Positions 23,356 through 34,333 of a stretch of 64,000 nucleotides of DNA are shown one piece after another; the first letter of the stretch is position 1, and each line of letters opens with the position of its first letter. A model generated the notes under the pieces. It saw nothing but the letters and a program-made list of their open reading frames with translations, did not search any database and was not told where the DNA came from. This DNA is from Klebsormidium nitens. Lineage: Eukaryota; Streptophyta; Klebsormidiophyceae; Klebsormidiales; Klebsormidiaceae. A program made the translations under genes and the position numbers. The stretch is taken from NCBI GenBank assembly GCA_000708835.1, contig DF237192.1, forward strand, positions 1 through 64,000, read 5' to 3'.

Positions 23356-24228
23356 ATGTTAGCTCCGTTCGTGGTCTTCAACTACGGTGCTGACCCCGCA
23401 TACTCCTTCCTCCTCTGGCAAAGGACAACAACGCAGTTAAGTGCGGAGGCTGCCCGCAATGAAGCCAACATTGCCCTAGAACAGGCTTTAAAAGACTGGG
23501 ACAAGTACACAGAGGCTGTAGGCGCCTTCAATTCGGAAGTGAATGCCCTGGAGGCGGGGTCGACGTTACAGGAGCCCTTCAGCACCAAGAGGGAAGCGGT
23601 CCATGACTTGAAAATAATAGCGGAAGCAAGTCGGAAGGCCGCAGACCGCGCGCAGGAGCGGGCTAACACCGCACGCACCGGCCAAGTCTCGCGGAGTGCG
23701 GTCCACTACGCCCGCTCGGCTCTGAGCATCACGGCGTTTCTGACGTTTGCGCTCCTGTCGCCGTCGAGTACCAGCTGCCTCTTCAAGGGGAAGATCCCCG
23801 ACAGCGTCGTGCGCGTGCTGCCCATTGTAGTTGGCGTCGTCCTGGCGGTCGTCGCGGGGTTCCTGCCGGCGCCCAAACCGGGCGAGGCGTGGCCGTTCGA
23901 CGCCCCGTCCCAGGGGACTACGGCCCTGCCGCTGGTGATCGCGGCCGAGCTCAAGAAGCAGAAGGAAGACGCGCTGAAGCAGATCCAAGAAGCCGCGGAC
24001 GCCGCGACGCAGTCGAGGACTGCTCCTCCTCAGACGGCGGAGCCTGCTGCCACAGCTCCCGCGACTGAGCCGGAGCGGCCTAATCCATCGCGCTCGCAGT
24101 CGGAGCTGCCTGATCCATCGCGCCATCCGTCGGAGCTGCCTGCTCCCCCGCGCCCTCAGTCGAACACTGCCACTCGCGCGACTGAGGAGAGTGGTACTCA
24201 CGTGATGAATAACCATTTGAGTGCTTAA
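23356..24228 (+). CDS. Unrecognised membrane and coiled-coil protein, about 290 aa
   Basis: I do not recognise a family. The first ATG gives 290 residues; the frame is open upstream to 23242 through an acceptor-like site at 23337, so a 5' exon may be missing. The N-terminus is hydrophobic (LAPFVVFNYGA). A charged, Ala-rich helix with coiled-coil character follows (about residues 25-115 of this model). Two close membrane segments come next (ITAFLTFALLSP; VLPIVVGVVLAVVAGFLPAP), then a short helix with KKQKEDALKQIQEA. The C-terminus is low complexity, with SELPDPSR/SELPAPPR-type repeats. Codon use is GC-rich at third positions, like the other genes here, which supports real coding. Possibly an organelle or ER membrane protein; that is a guess. 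Confidence 0.6.
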   Translation: MLAPFVVFNYGADPAYSFLLWQRTTTQLSAEAARNEANIALEQALKDWDKYTEAVGAFNSEVNALEAGSTLQEPFSTKREAVHDLKIIAEASRKAADRAQERANTARTGQVSRSAVHYARSALSITAFLTFALLSPSSTSCLFKGKIPDSVVRVLPIVVGVVLAVVAGFLPAPKPGEAWPFDAPSQGTTALPLVIAAELKKQKEDALKQIQEAADAATQSRTAPPQTAEPAATAPATEPERPNPSRSQSELPDPSRHPSELPAPPRPQSNTATRATEESGTHVMNNHLSA

Positions 24229-25770
24229 GACGAAACCGAGGAGGCTGATCATCAAGGTAATGCTGCGGGCTCGTGGGGGCAGAGTGCGAATCATTAAACT
24301 CAGTGTAGGCAAGCAAGAGGCAGCTTGTCAGGGACTAGCCATGTGAACAGAGTCCCGACCCTCCTGTTGATTGAAGGAACTAATCCTGGTTTACTAATTG
24401 TATTTATGCAGGAAAGATACTAATTCTGGTTTAAGCATTGTTTAGTCATTCTTGATTACTAGTACTGATGATCTGCCCGGGATCTGCTTAACTAGGTAAT
24501 TGGCAACGACAATAAACAGCCAGGCAACTGGATTTATTTGCGATCGTAGATACTGACTCCGAGTCATTCTATTGGAAAGTAGATGGTAGCTACTAGATCG
24601 ACCGCTACTACAGATTCTCATCCAAATTGGAGACATAGATTGCTTGTCCGAATGGTCGAGAATTAGGCTGTGAAAAGTTCTCTAGACGTCAGTCCGTACT
24701 ATTGACGGCTTTGACAACTGACCGATTCCCTTTCTCCCTTCAAAGCCAACATGTAGCGCATGTGATAACTCGAAAGTATTACAAACGGTTTGTCGAATAG
24801 CTCATTAGACACTCGACATTTCTTGACTGCTTTCAACGATCTGTTGACATGTGACCGATCGTTTACGTTGACATGCATCGGTGACCGATATCGGTATAAT
24901 TTGGATGTACATCAATATAATAGCACATCGACATCAGTCAATTTTGATTCTCAAAACTTTTCAAAAGCCTTTGGTCCTTGCTCCAATCTCAATGAAGTTT
25001 GCCGCCGCACCATCGACTCAACGCCTGTGCGACGAGGGCGGCGGGCCCATCGCAGATTAAACAACGGCGAAAAGTTTTTGAATAGGGGTCGGCCACTCTG
25101 ACACTAAGGGCGCGAGAATGCCTCCGGACGTCATCGACTCAGGACGTCTTGATTCATTCCAGGTTCACGGATTTGAATTCTATCCCACTGCATTGCTACC
25201 TAGGTCAATCATGGAAATACAGTCGAACAGTCCAACAAGCCATATGCCATGGTCTCGCGCTAGTGATATGCACTTGCGATGAGCACGTGATATGGACTAT
25301 GCCCTCTGCATGTAGCCGGGCGCCCAATTCAACACCACTGCATACCGGCAACCATCACAACGTACCACCTGCGGCGCACTATACAAGGCTAGCTCCAGTT
25401 AGTACCACCGCCAAGGGAGAAAAGGACCGCCAACCTCCTGGCTGGTTTCCTCATGACCACCGCCGGCCGAGCGGGCGGCCATGCTGGCGAAGATTCTGGC
25501 GACCCTAATCCAAAAACAGCCGTGGCAGGGAGTTCTGTTGGACGTGCGCGGCTCTCCCAATGATCGTATGTGATTTCCGGATCAAAGCGTCTTCTCGAAC
25601 TGTCAGTAAAATTGGATGCGCAAAAGTTGGAAAATCTAGCACTGTGCGAACCGTTGAACCGGCCGGTGCATGTTCAGCTAGTGGCAATGCGATCAATGCA
25701 CGCAGGCCGTTCAGCCCAATATGGTATATGCTAATAGTCACGGCGGTTCAGCCTTACTAAGGTACTGATC

Positions 25771-25806
25771 AGACGGATTATAATAGATTTAAATTATAAT
25801 CCGTCT
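25771..25806. repeat. Perfect 14-base-arm palindrome
   Basis: AGACGGATTATAAT, an 8-base AT spacer, then ATTATAATCCGTCT: perfect arms, 36 bases in all, able to form a cruciform. It may be a tiny palindromic element or the end remnant of one. No terminator role is implied. Confidence 0.75.
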
Positions 25807-26379
25807 ACAGGCTAGCTGGCCACATGCACATTGACGTCATGCAATCATTGTATGGTCCACGTATGGTCAGGGGTGGGTTAGTTTTTACTGCCCCTTTTCT
25901 AATTGATCGTGCAATAATGCATGGAGATATCCCGTGAATACGACGTACGTAAGCCATTCATTCAGACAGCTATAGTGGATCAGAAAGATCCGATCATTAT
26001 ATATAGTATGCCCGCCATATGCATGCAACAGCTAGCTAGTTGTTGCATAATGGTAGCTAGGTGCAGCTTCAAGGATGCAAATTATGTATAGTGAATAAGC
26101 TATATTCGACAATCATTGAGTCGGACGGTCACACACCGTTATATAATGCTGGGACGGTACGTACGTCCGCTATAGCCTGAAATTGCTGCAGCGCATCCGA
26201 TCATGGCATGGGATCCGAGTCGACTCAAAGGCCGCGCCGCCTGGACTCTCATGATCGATCCGATCAATGATTGCTGGCACGACGGGACTCTGGTATAACT
26301 ATAAAGAGTGACCGTCTTAACAGCCGAGCTATAGTGACCGAGGACATGCGCCCATGGGCGCGGTTAATTGCATGCTTAG

Positions 26380-26435
26380 CATGGTAGTTAGGTGGGGCTC
26401 GGGCCGGTTCGGGTGCGTCGGAGCGGGTGATCATA
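26380..26435 (+). repeat. Dispersed G-rich repeat, copy D
   Basis: GGTAGTTAGGTGGGG followed by GGTTCGGGTGCGTCGGAGCGGGT: same block order as copies A to C, more diverged. Confidence 0.4.
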
Positions 26436-27157
26436 TGGGCTATATATTATAAGATTTTTATATTTTGTTTGCTCGCCGGGGATTCGTGATTCCTAAGTCA
26501 CTCACCCGTTAAGTCACGTACTCCAAAGCTACCGGTCACTATATTGCACGTCACGGCGTGCATGATGCCGATCGAATATCGTTTAGTAGTTGAACAACTG
26601 ACGCTTTTTGAGGTCAACGATTGCGCCTAACCGAACTGCCATATGAAGTATAGTCCAAGTGTTCTCACGGTTCAAAATAAGCCACATCAAATCATTGAAA
26701 GAGCTTAATTACTTTGGCAACAGGCTTCAAAAGCGGACCTGAGATGAATTGATCGAAGTGTGAAGTGTATTATATTCAGTCCGGAAGACAATTGAAGCCT
26801 GAGTTCGGATCCTTATCCTCTTAGTATCATATATAAGTACGTAATGGATTGGCAACGGTTTGCCAAACATCATATACTCCAATCAAATGATTGTTCCGTC
26901 AAAATGGCCGTGCATTCCGAAGTCCACTGTGGACCGGACCAAAATTTGCACGTGGACCTTGCATTCGGATTCTTATACCTTTCCGCTTACAGTGCAATAG
27001 TATTCTCGAACACTGTCGTCCTCCTCAGGCCTGGCAGATGTAACCCTAGCAACAATATACAAACTTAATTTTGTTTCTGCCAATGCTAACAAACGTGTGA
27101 CCATTTCAAGAGGAACACCTTATGCAAATAGTTCAGCGAATGCTTGATCATCACCGC

Positions 27158-30100
27158 CTAAAGGAGTTGGAAAGCGAAGCCACCTTGTTTCTTAGCGGTC
27201 ACGAGCGCAGAATAGCACAACCGCCTTAGCAAACGATGGAGAAGCGAGCTCGAACCTTGGTATAGGATGTAAGGGGCACAGACGAACCCAGCCGGCAAGC
27301 CCTTTTCGTACATCCGCTCCAAACACTGCCAAACTTCCTCCACAGCGGCCTCTAACGTGTATGCGAGGACCCCATCCGGACGTATGCCGAGGAGCTCAGT
27401 CAGCAATTGTCCAAGACCGTTCTTCTTCCGCTTCGAATCCTCGAAACCTGCGCCCAAGAATGAGAGAGGATTGAAACGCATAAAAGAAACTTGTAAGCCT
27501 GCACTCTTATGAGGATGATGGAACGTCTACTGCTCCGGTTGTGTTCTGGAAAGGTCTATCCAGCTTCCCGTTTAAGACGAGGATACAGAAAGAGAGCGGT
27601 TGCTCTGTTCGAATGAAAGGCGAAGAGAGCACCTTTCAGCTGTTTGTCAGCAGGGATCCTGCGATACTCCATTCAACCAATACCAGCCGAGAGAAGGAAG
27701 GGGCATCATCACGCTTCTTACAAAGAAGCGACACAACCACGCACATCAATAACGGACCGCCAGTTCTCCGGAGGGGCTGTCTGCCTTGCGACCGAACCCT
27801 TGCATCAATGCTAAAAGGTCACCGCATGGGAAAAGCTGTTCGTTTTCAAAAAGCGGGCCGGGGACGCATTCGCACGGGCGACTCGTTCACAAAATCCCGA
27901 GTATGTCGGTCGCCCTGCAGACCACGTGATATCGAATCTCACGCACCTTCAAGTCCTCGCAGGTCACTGGAGCATGTGAAGACCTACGCTATCTTCACAA
28001 CCACCGGCATTCAAGCTCACCTAGCGGCACGATGCACGACATCGGCTCCAGCATTACGAGCGTCTTCCCGTCCGGCCCCCCCCGCCGCGGCGACGCCACC
28101 CGCCGCTTCTTGGACTTCCGCTCCTCTTCATCGTAATCGGAGCTCGACGCGTCGCTCAGCAGCCGCTCGCAGTACTCGGGGAGCGCTTCCCCCCGGGCGG
28201 CGCGTGCCGAGGCCTCGTTTCGGGCCCAGTGGAGCGCGGCGCGGGGGCCCTCAGTGGCGATCCGCTCGAGGAGGCGCTCCTTCTCCTCCAAGAGCAGCGC
28301 CAGCAGGGCCTCCTGCTGGAGGCGGGTGGATTCGTTCTCGTGGAGGGAGTCCTGTGAGGGGGAGTGGAATTGCATGTTAAATTGATCCCCCCGAACGTGA
28401 ATCGAGGTGATACATTTGAGCGATGGCGTCTGCTGGAGGTGGGTGCATTCGTTCTCGTGGAGGGAGTCCTGCGAGAGGGGGGGGAATTTGCCAGTCAGAT
28501 CGATCCCCTCCTGAACTAGATTCATGGTGAAGATCTCCCTGCTGGAGGCGGGTGGATTCGGTTTCGTGGAGGGAGTCCTGCGAGGGGGCTGGTTTTGCCG
28601 GTCAGATCGATCCTCCCAAAAATGAATGGTGGTAATAACTTGAGCGATGGTCTTTTCTGGAGGCGGGTGAGTCCATCCTCGTAGAGGGAATCCTGCAATC
28701 GGGGGGGTCGGGTTTGCCAGTCAGACTGATAGTCAGACTGATACCCCCGAAAGTGATTCTAGGTGAGGCACGTAGGCGATAGTCCCTGTTGGAGCGGTTG
28801 GATTCGCTCTTGTGAAGGGAGTCCTGCCATAGGCGAGTGACTTTGCTAGTGAGACTGATCCTCCGAAAGTGATCTGCGGAAATCTGATGACCCCGAGAGT
28901 GATCTGCAGAAGTTTGATCCTCCGGAAAGTGACTTGTGCAACTCCGGTCTCCCAAGAGTGATCTGCCGTGGGACTGATCACGGGAAAGCAATGGCCTGCT
29001 TTCCAATATGCCTGCTCTCAGACGAAATTCTGCAAGGCAGGAGAAAGTCCTGCACAGATTGAAACGAACGGGTTGGCTGCTCGAGGGAACGATAAGTGGA
29101 TGGTCCAGTCATCGCGCTCGCAACCTGATAAGCTTGCAGCAGGCGGTGTGCTTCGACTTCAGGAAGGAGTCCTACTAGAAAGGAAAATTAGAGAACTTTC
29201 AAAATCGTAATGTTTGTGGTCGAGGAAATGCCTCAGCCTGACAGATTTCGACAGTGAACCAAGAAAGCTCTGCTCGGCATATTGAAAGACCTTCCCCGTC
29301 GGAACCGGGTTCGGCTCAGCAGACGAGAAGCAGTAAAGGTCGTTGTTGTTGAGGAAGGAAGTTGGAACGTTTCGGGAGCTTCTCAGGAGTGCCAAAAAAA
29401 TGACAACGCTGGCTCGAAAGAGCATCAAGCAGCAGACAACGAATCAAAATAACAAAACCGACTCCCCCTCTAGATTTGTTTGGAATTTGGTTGACCAGAA
29501 CCGGTCTTTCATCTCTCAACCAAACAAAGAAAGCGTATTGAAAAGCAACCTGAGCGGCTAAGGCGCTTTCTGCACGTCCCCCAGTAATGAAATTTACCAC
29601 AAACTCAACGAAGTCTATAGAAAGCGGAAAGGCTTCGTATGTCATCACCTGCATGTCCTGCGGTTCAGAGGAGGCAAGACCAAGATGCAAATCGCTGGAA
29701 AAGAACGATGAAAGAAGCCTTTTGAGCCGCAACTACATTTCCTACGTTTGCAGGTTGCCCAAAACTGAAGGCAGAATACAAGGAAGAATGCAAACGAAAG
29801 AAGCATTTTCGCCGCACCTGCATTGATGCACTTCCAGGGATATTCAAAGACCAAAGGCAAACCAGAAATGGAGAATTTCAGCCGCACTTGCATTCCCTGC
29901 AATTGCGAGATGGTCAAGACCGAAGGCTAAAAGAAGCACAAGAGAACTTTATAAAACCCTGAGCCCCTAGGACCCTAAACCCCCAAAACCTGAGGATTTA
30001 GCCACACCTGCATCTCCTGCGCCTGCGCCGCCATGTTCTCCACCTCGGCCACAAGTGCCGCCACCTCGGGCTGCATCTGCTCCTGGATGCGCCAGATGGC

Positions 30101-31405
30101 GGCGTCCCGTTCGCTCTGCAGTGCCAGCATGGCCTCGCACACGCGGCGCTCGCGCTCTACCGAGCTGCGGTGCTGGATGGCGATGATGTCACGCTGGCTG
30201 ATGATGGTGTCAGCGAGCGGGGCCAGGAGCTCCTGGCGCAGGCGCCGCACGCGCGAGCGGACCTCCTCCGGCTGGCCATCCCCTTCCAGCACGTCAATTT
30301 CCTGGAAAAGATGCAGAAAGGCTTGTTTTAGGAAAAGGAAGAGAGAAGGTGCTTGAGCTGCCAAGATGCAAAGTTTTGTGCAAAAGGCATTCACGACAGG
30401 AAAAGTCATTACGGCAATCGGGCATAAGGAGCGAATCATCTCGTTGCAGCCCCCTGCTCTCAAAGAAGTGTGCTTGTTGGAGTAGCAGGAGTGAGCCTTC
30501 TGGAGTCGACTCAATCTTAAGATTGCTCCCAATGCGCTAGGGCATTCTGAAAGACCAACAGAAAGAATTTTGCCTTGGGATTGCTCAATGGATGCTAGTC
30601 CCTAAGTCCAGGCAAGACGAGCCTTTCGGCAGGGGCCGCCTCCAGCGAGTTTACCCTTTCATGAGACCTTTGACAGAACACACGCTTCTATTAAGCAAGA
30701 CATCTGTCCTGTCAAATATCAGCGCTTGCTGGCCATTGTCGATGTTATCAAGTAAGCTTGCACGATATCAGGGGTTTGTGGAAGATTTTTCAGGGGCTTA
30801 TGCAAGGCACCTTTCCTTGCTTGAAAGGAGTCTGCCACTTGCCCCAAATCTAGCACCTTCCAAGTTCGGAAGCCTCTGGACAGGAACCTAGGGAGGGCCA
30901 AACGAACGACAGCCGAAAAAGAGCCAGGAAAAGATTGCATCCAAGGCAATTAGTATCACAAAGTCCTCCGCGATGCCAGGAAAAAAACATTGACGAACAC
31001 TCTGTACTTGAAGACCCAGGCCCATGTCTGATGACTGGAAGGGTCTCTCAGACTTGTTCGCCCTTCAATGAAAAGGGCAAGTTTACTAAATATTCAACCT
31101 GGGGCAACAACAGTCAATCCTCCAAGCATGTCTTAATCCTTGGCTCCTGTGCTCACCGCAAGCAGCGTGCGCATCGACTCCTCGTCCCACTGGTTCAGAA
31201 GCCCCGCCAACACAAACTCGAGACGCTGCATGTTGGGGACCGGCACTCTGTGCAGCTGGCCCAAGTTCTCTAACCTAAAACCACCTTCAGGGAGGTTTAC
31301 AAGACGGTCAACTCGAAGAGGCCCGGCGTCATCCTCAAGGCCAAGGGGAAGGTGGGATGGACTGGCAGCATCGAAATGGTCCTCTTGACTAAGTATGTCA
31401 TCCAT
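27158..31405 (-). CDS. Unrecognised coiled-coil protein with nuclear-type basic motif, 4 exons, 387 aa
   Basis: No family recognised. Exons 31405-31157, 30301-30008, 28351-28021, 27447-27158 (249, 294, 331, 290 bases) sum to 1,164, exactly in frame to a stop at 27158, and every junction has good consensus. The start at 31405 gives an acidic N-terminus (MDDILSQEDHFD) just after an acceptor, suggesting a 5' UTR intron. Residues about 84-235 are long charged helices (RVRRLRQELLAPL, ALLLEEKERLLERIA) likely to form coiled coil. An acidic Ser patch then KSKKRRV looks like a nuclear localisation signal. The C-terminal 95 residues look globular (LGQLLTELLGIRPDG, CLERMYEKG). Intron 2 (28352-30007) is largely made of decayed copies of the exon edges on either side. 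Nuclear role is inference only. Confidence 0.7.
28431..28990 (-). repeat. Tandem echoes of the exon 3 start (DSLHENESTRLQQ unit)
   Basis: The first 39 bases of exon 3 (28351 downwards; D-S-L-H-E-N-E-S-T-R-L-Q-Q) recur with an intact AG acceptor at 28468, 28577, 28692 and 28823, spaced 117, 109, 115 and 131 bases apart, increasingly diverged (SLHENECTHLQQ, SLHETESTRLQQ and so on). The intervening intron segments repeat too, and short copies of that spacer run on to about 28990. The copy at 28468 is 117 bases (39 codons) from the real start with no stop between, so using it would extend the protein in frame. Confidence 0.8.
29640..29930 (-). repeat. Tandem echoes of the exon 2 end and donor
   Basis: The end of exon 2 and its donor (GGAGATGCAG|GTGTGGCTAA, junction at 30008) recur in weaker form near 29900, 29820, 29733 and 29655, about 80-110 bases apart, e.g. 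AATGCAG|GTGCGGC and GGACATGCAG|GTGATGA. The spacers share a GGTCTTGACCA / GGTCTTTGAATA type block. These are tandem copies of an exon-intron boundary lying wholly within intron 2. Confidence 0.65.
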
Positions 31406-34333
31406 GATGTGTGCAAGTCGGCTGCAGGGGGACGAGAGTTGGGGATGAGAAGGCTGTTGACAGATCTGACACAACACGCTCGATAACCAAGCACAAATTT
31501 TGGCCTTTTGTTTGTATCTGCGAGCTCTGGAACCAACCAAGGTCAGTCTGGGCTTGGGAAGAAGGCCGGAGGTACAAACTGTAAGCCCCAATCTTCTTTG
31601 AGGCCTCATTCTGTGAGGCCTTCGATAACCTGACTGGAGCTTCCTTTGACGCGACAGACGAACTGAGCTGGTCTTGCAAATGTAAAAGAATTTTAAGCAA
31701 GTTTACAATGCATCTCAATGAGAAGATTAAACCAGATTCTCGGCTTTCAATCCTAGATTTCAAGCCCTTCAATGCTAGGGATGAAGATTTGAGAGTTTCT
31801 GGAAAGGCGACATCCTCAGCGCAGAACATTGCAGGCTCGTTCTTCAAATGGAAGGCGCTCACAAGAAGTCTGGAAATAAATCTTTTCGGATATGTGCACC
31901 ACCACACTTGAAAAACTTGTCTTCTAGGCATCTGCCAATTTTTGTGCCAAACTTATCTAGACTTACTCTAGTCAGCAGCAGACTGACAAACTTTCACTTA
32001 AAGTGGCAACCAGGTTGCTTGGAAGCTGCTGTCAGGATTGCCTTCTAAGCATTCTGCAAGCACGCATATGTCTGGACCTCTGTGCAGAACATTGAACCAG
32101 GCAAAGTCTCAAAAGGTACGACAGAGTTCGGAAGTAGTAATCTTTGACAAAGTTAGTTAGCTCTGAGTCCAAGTACTATTATGACTTTGTGGCGATCCTG
32201 AATCCTCAGGTCGGTCCATGGAAATCAGGTAGTGGTAATACCTGGCTGTCCTTCTTGGGCTTCAGATGAGATGGATTGCCTTGCTTTCGAACCCCATCAG
32301 CTCCTCCTGCATATGTAAACCCTCTTCATAACATAGTCTAGCATACTTTCGAAGCACACAGAACCGCCCCCTCGAAACCCAAACTGTGCATCCTTAAATC
32401 GTCGTCTTCTGGTGATTGGTGCTTCCCCTAACCGTAGCTACACACAAGAGTGAGATATCAAGAGGTGTCTGCCATACATCCCCGCTCTCAATGAGTCTCA
32501 TCAGCGCTCCTTGCTTCCTCCTTATTCCTTCTTCCTTCTGTCCCCTTTCCAAATTCCTTCATTCCTTCCTGGTAATTTCAAAATTTGCACCATGGGCCAA
32601 TTCCATCGGACTTTGGACAGCACAGGGGCGCTTTTGAGCCGTCCGATGAGCTATTGCCTGACATCGAACGACGCCGGAGCATCCCAATGTGGTTCTTTCG
32701 AACTGGATGGCTAATTAATGGGTGGCTCGTACGGTACTTGGTTCTGTCTGGGACTCTGGGTGATCTGGCTGGCTTATATGGCTGTGATATAGTAGGAATA
32801 TCTGTATTTTCTGTTCTTGGTAATGTACACCCGGGCACATCCCGCCAACTGATGTCAGCGCACCCCGGTCCCCTTAGACCGGAAAGTCAGCTCATTGGGT
32901 GTACCGGTGTTGTGTAAAGCCGGGTCCGATGCTCACACCTCCCTGGGCAATAAGCTCGAATTACAATCCTCAGTGCATCTGACACCTGCGCATTTATAAT
33001 ATTTATCCAAAACTTATTAAGAGCAATTCACAATTCCAAGTCTTGAACTTGAAGTTGAGGGAGGTCAAAAGTCGTGCAACTTCAAGGAGCTTGCACTGTA
33101 GGCTTAGCAGCAGATTCTGATCATGCAGATGATGGAGGACCTCCAACTGCGAGCACCCAAGTGGGGCGACCTCAGAGATGATAGTCGCCAGCGCCAAAGA
33201 GGAGGACGTTTTTGGTAGGGCGGTAGCCAATGGATAAGGAGGACAGCAGTGGAAATTTACCAGGAGTCTGCTTCAGCTTTCGGCGGTTTTGGGCGTAGTC
33301 CTTGCCGTGTGACATGCAAGCAATGTGTGTGAGCAGATTCTGGCGTCGATTGATATGCACAGAAACATCGCCCTTGCTGCCTGCATGGTGCTCACGCGTC
33401 ATTGGAGGTAAGATTGACTTGCTTCAAGCTGCCCTAAATGACCCGGTCCGGAAAAAAGGCAGGTATATAGTACTAATTGTCACTTACTTTGATGAGCTTG
33501 TGGGATGAGGGCTGACAATTACTTGGCCCGTGTTTTCTATATTGTTGTGGAACCTGGTTTTTGTTGTCGTCATCACTCTGCCTGGGCCAGGCAGACACCC
33601 TGAGGAGCGGAGTAGCTTTGCATTGTGCCGAAGAATGACAACATACGGCTTTGTTGACTTAACAAACAAACTTCTGGAGTTCGTTCGGTCCTGTGGAAAC
33701 GAAAAAGGACCTTGTGTCTTTGGCACCAGTGGCTGGTTTATGCCCTGCCGTCTGTGAACTGGTTTTAGCATCTACGCCTTCACTTTGAGCACATTGTCTG
33801 CTTTTTAGATGCATTCGCTGCTGTTTTGGATTGTGCTTCGAGCTTGGTTCTTTTGCAACTTTCGCTTTGATACTCAGTGACCACACATCAAATGGAGCGT
33901 TTCAATCGCTGTTCGCAATGTACATTGTTCAAGGGCTATGGATTGATCAGTACTGCAAGCACGTCAATTGAGATTTGATTGTTTATCCAGTCATCCAAGA
34001 GTTGGTAGTTTGGGGGTTATCAGGTTTCTCACAACTACACAGAAGTGTGAGCCATCGTGGAAGGGAAACATCAAACCTTTTCAAGATGTACAACCAGCTT
34101 GAGACCATTCTTTTTGGAGCGACACTTTTGTTACGCAAGGGAGGGTTCGCTCGTGTTCCACACTTTAAGTCCCTTGCTAATCAAGAGCGCTGGGACTTTG
34201 ATACCTTGCAGAGAATGCTCCAGTAGCTGCGGAACAGAGATGCTGAGCTCACTGGCATTTGCTAGCCTTCTGCTCGACGACGGTTGAGTGTTGGATCCAA
34301 AAACAGTCCTGCTGGGCCGACTCAGTAAAAAGA
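31406..34333. other. Divergent intergenic region between the 387 aa gene and the TZP-like gene
   Basis: About 2.9 kb between two genes transcribed away from each other. It should hold both promoters and 5' UTRs. A pyrimidine-rich stretch (about 32500-32580) and open frames at 32578-32917 on both strands give no family match. No separate gene supported. Confidence 0.45.

Larger units (their letters stand above)
24229..27157. other. Gene-poor interval, AT-rich
   Basis: About 2.9 kb without a supported gene. It contains a perfect palindrome (25771-25806) and repeat copy D (26380-26435). The stretch about 25900-26600 is dense in palindromic words (CTAGCTAG, GATCGATC, TATATATA). Open frames are short with no family likeness. 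Confidence 0.5.

Noticed and set aside
23566-24312. 248-codon minus-strand frame, Arg-rich
   Set aside because: Antisense shadow of the plus-strand coding sequence at 23356-24228.
27541-28380. Long plus-strand open frame (279 codons), Arg/Pro-rich
   Set aside because: It lies opposite exon 3 of the 387 aa gene and its intron; composition is that of a GC-rich antisense shadow.
28431-28990. CRISPR-like regularly spaced repeat
   Set aside because: Repeats are decayed exon edges with repeated spacers too, in a eukaryotic intron; no cas genes.
31398-31931. Minus-strand frame upstream of the 387 aa gene
   Set aside because: It runs through the acceptor before the chosen start; more likely 5' UTR, intron or intergenic sequence.
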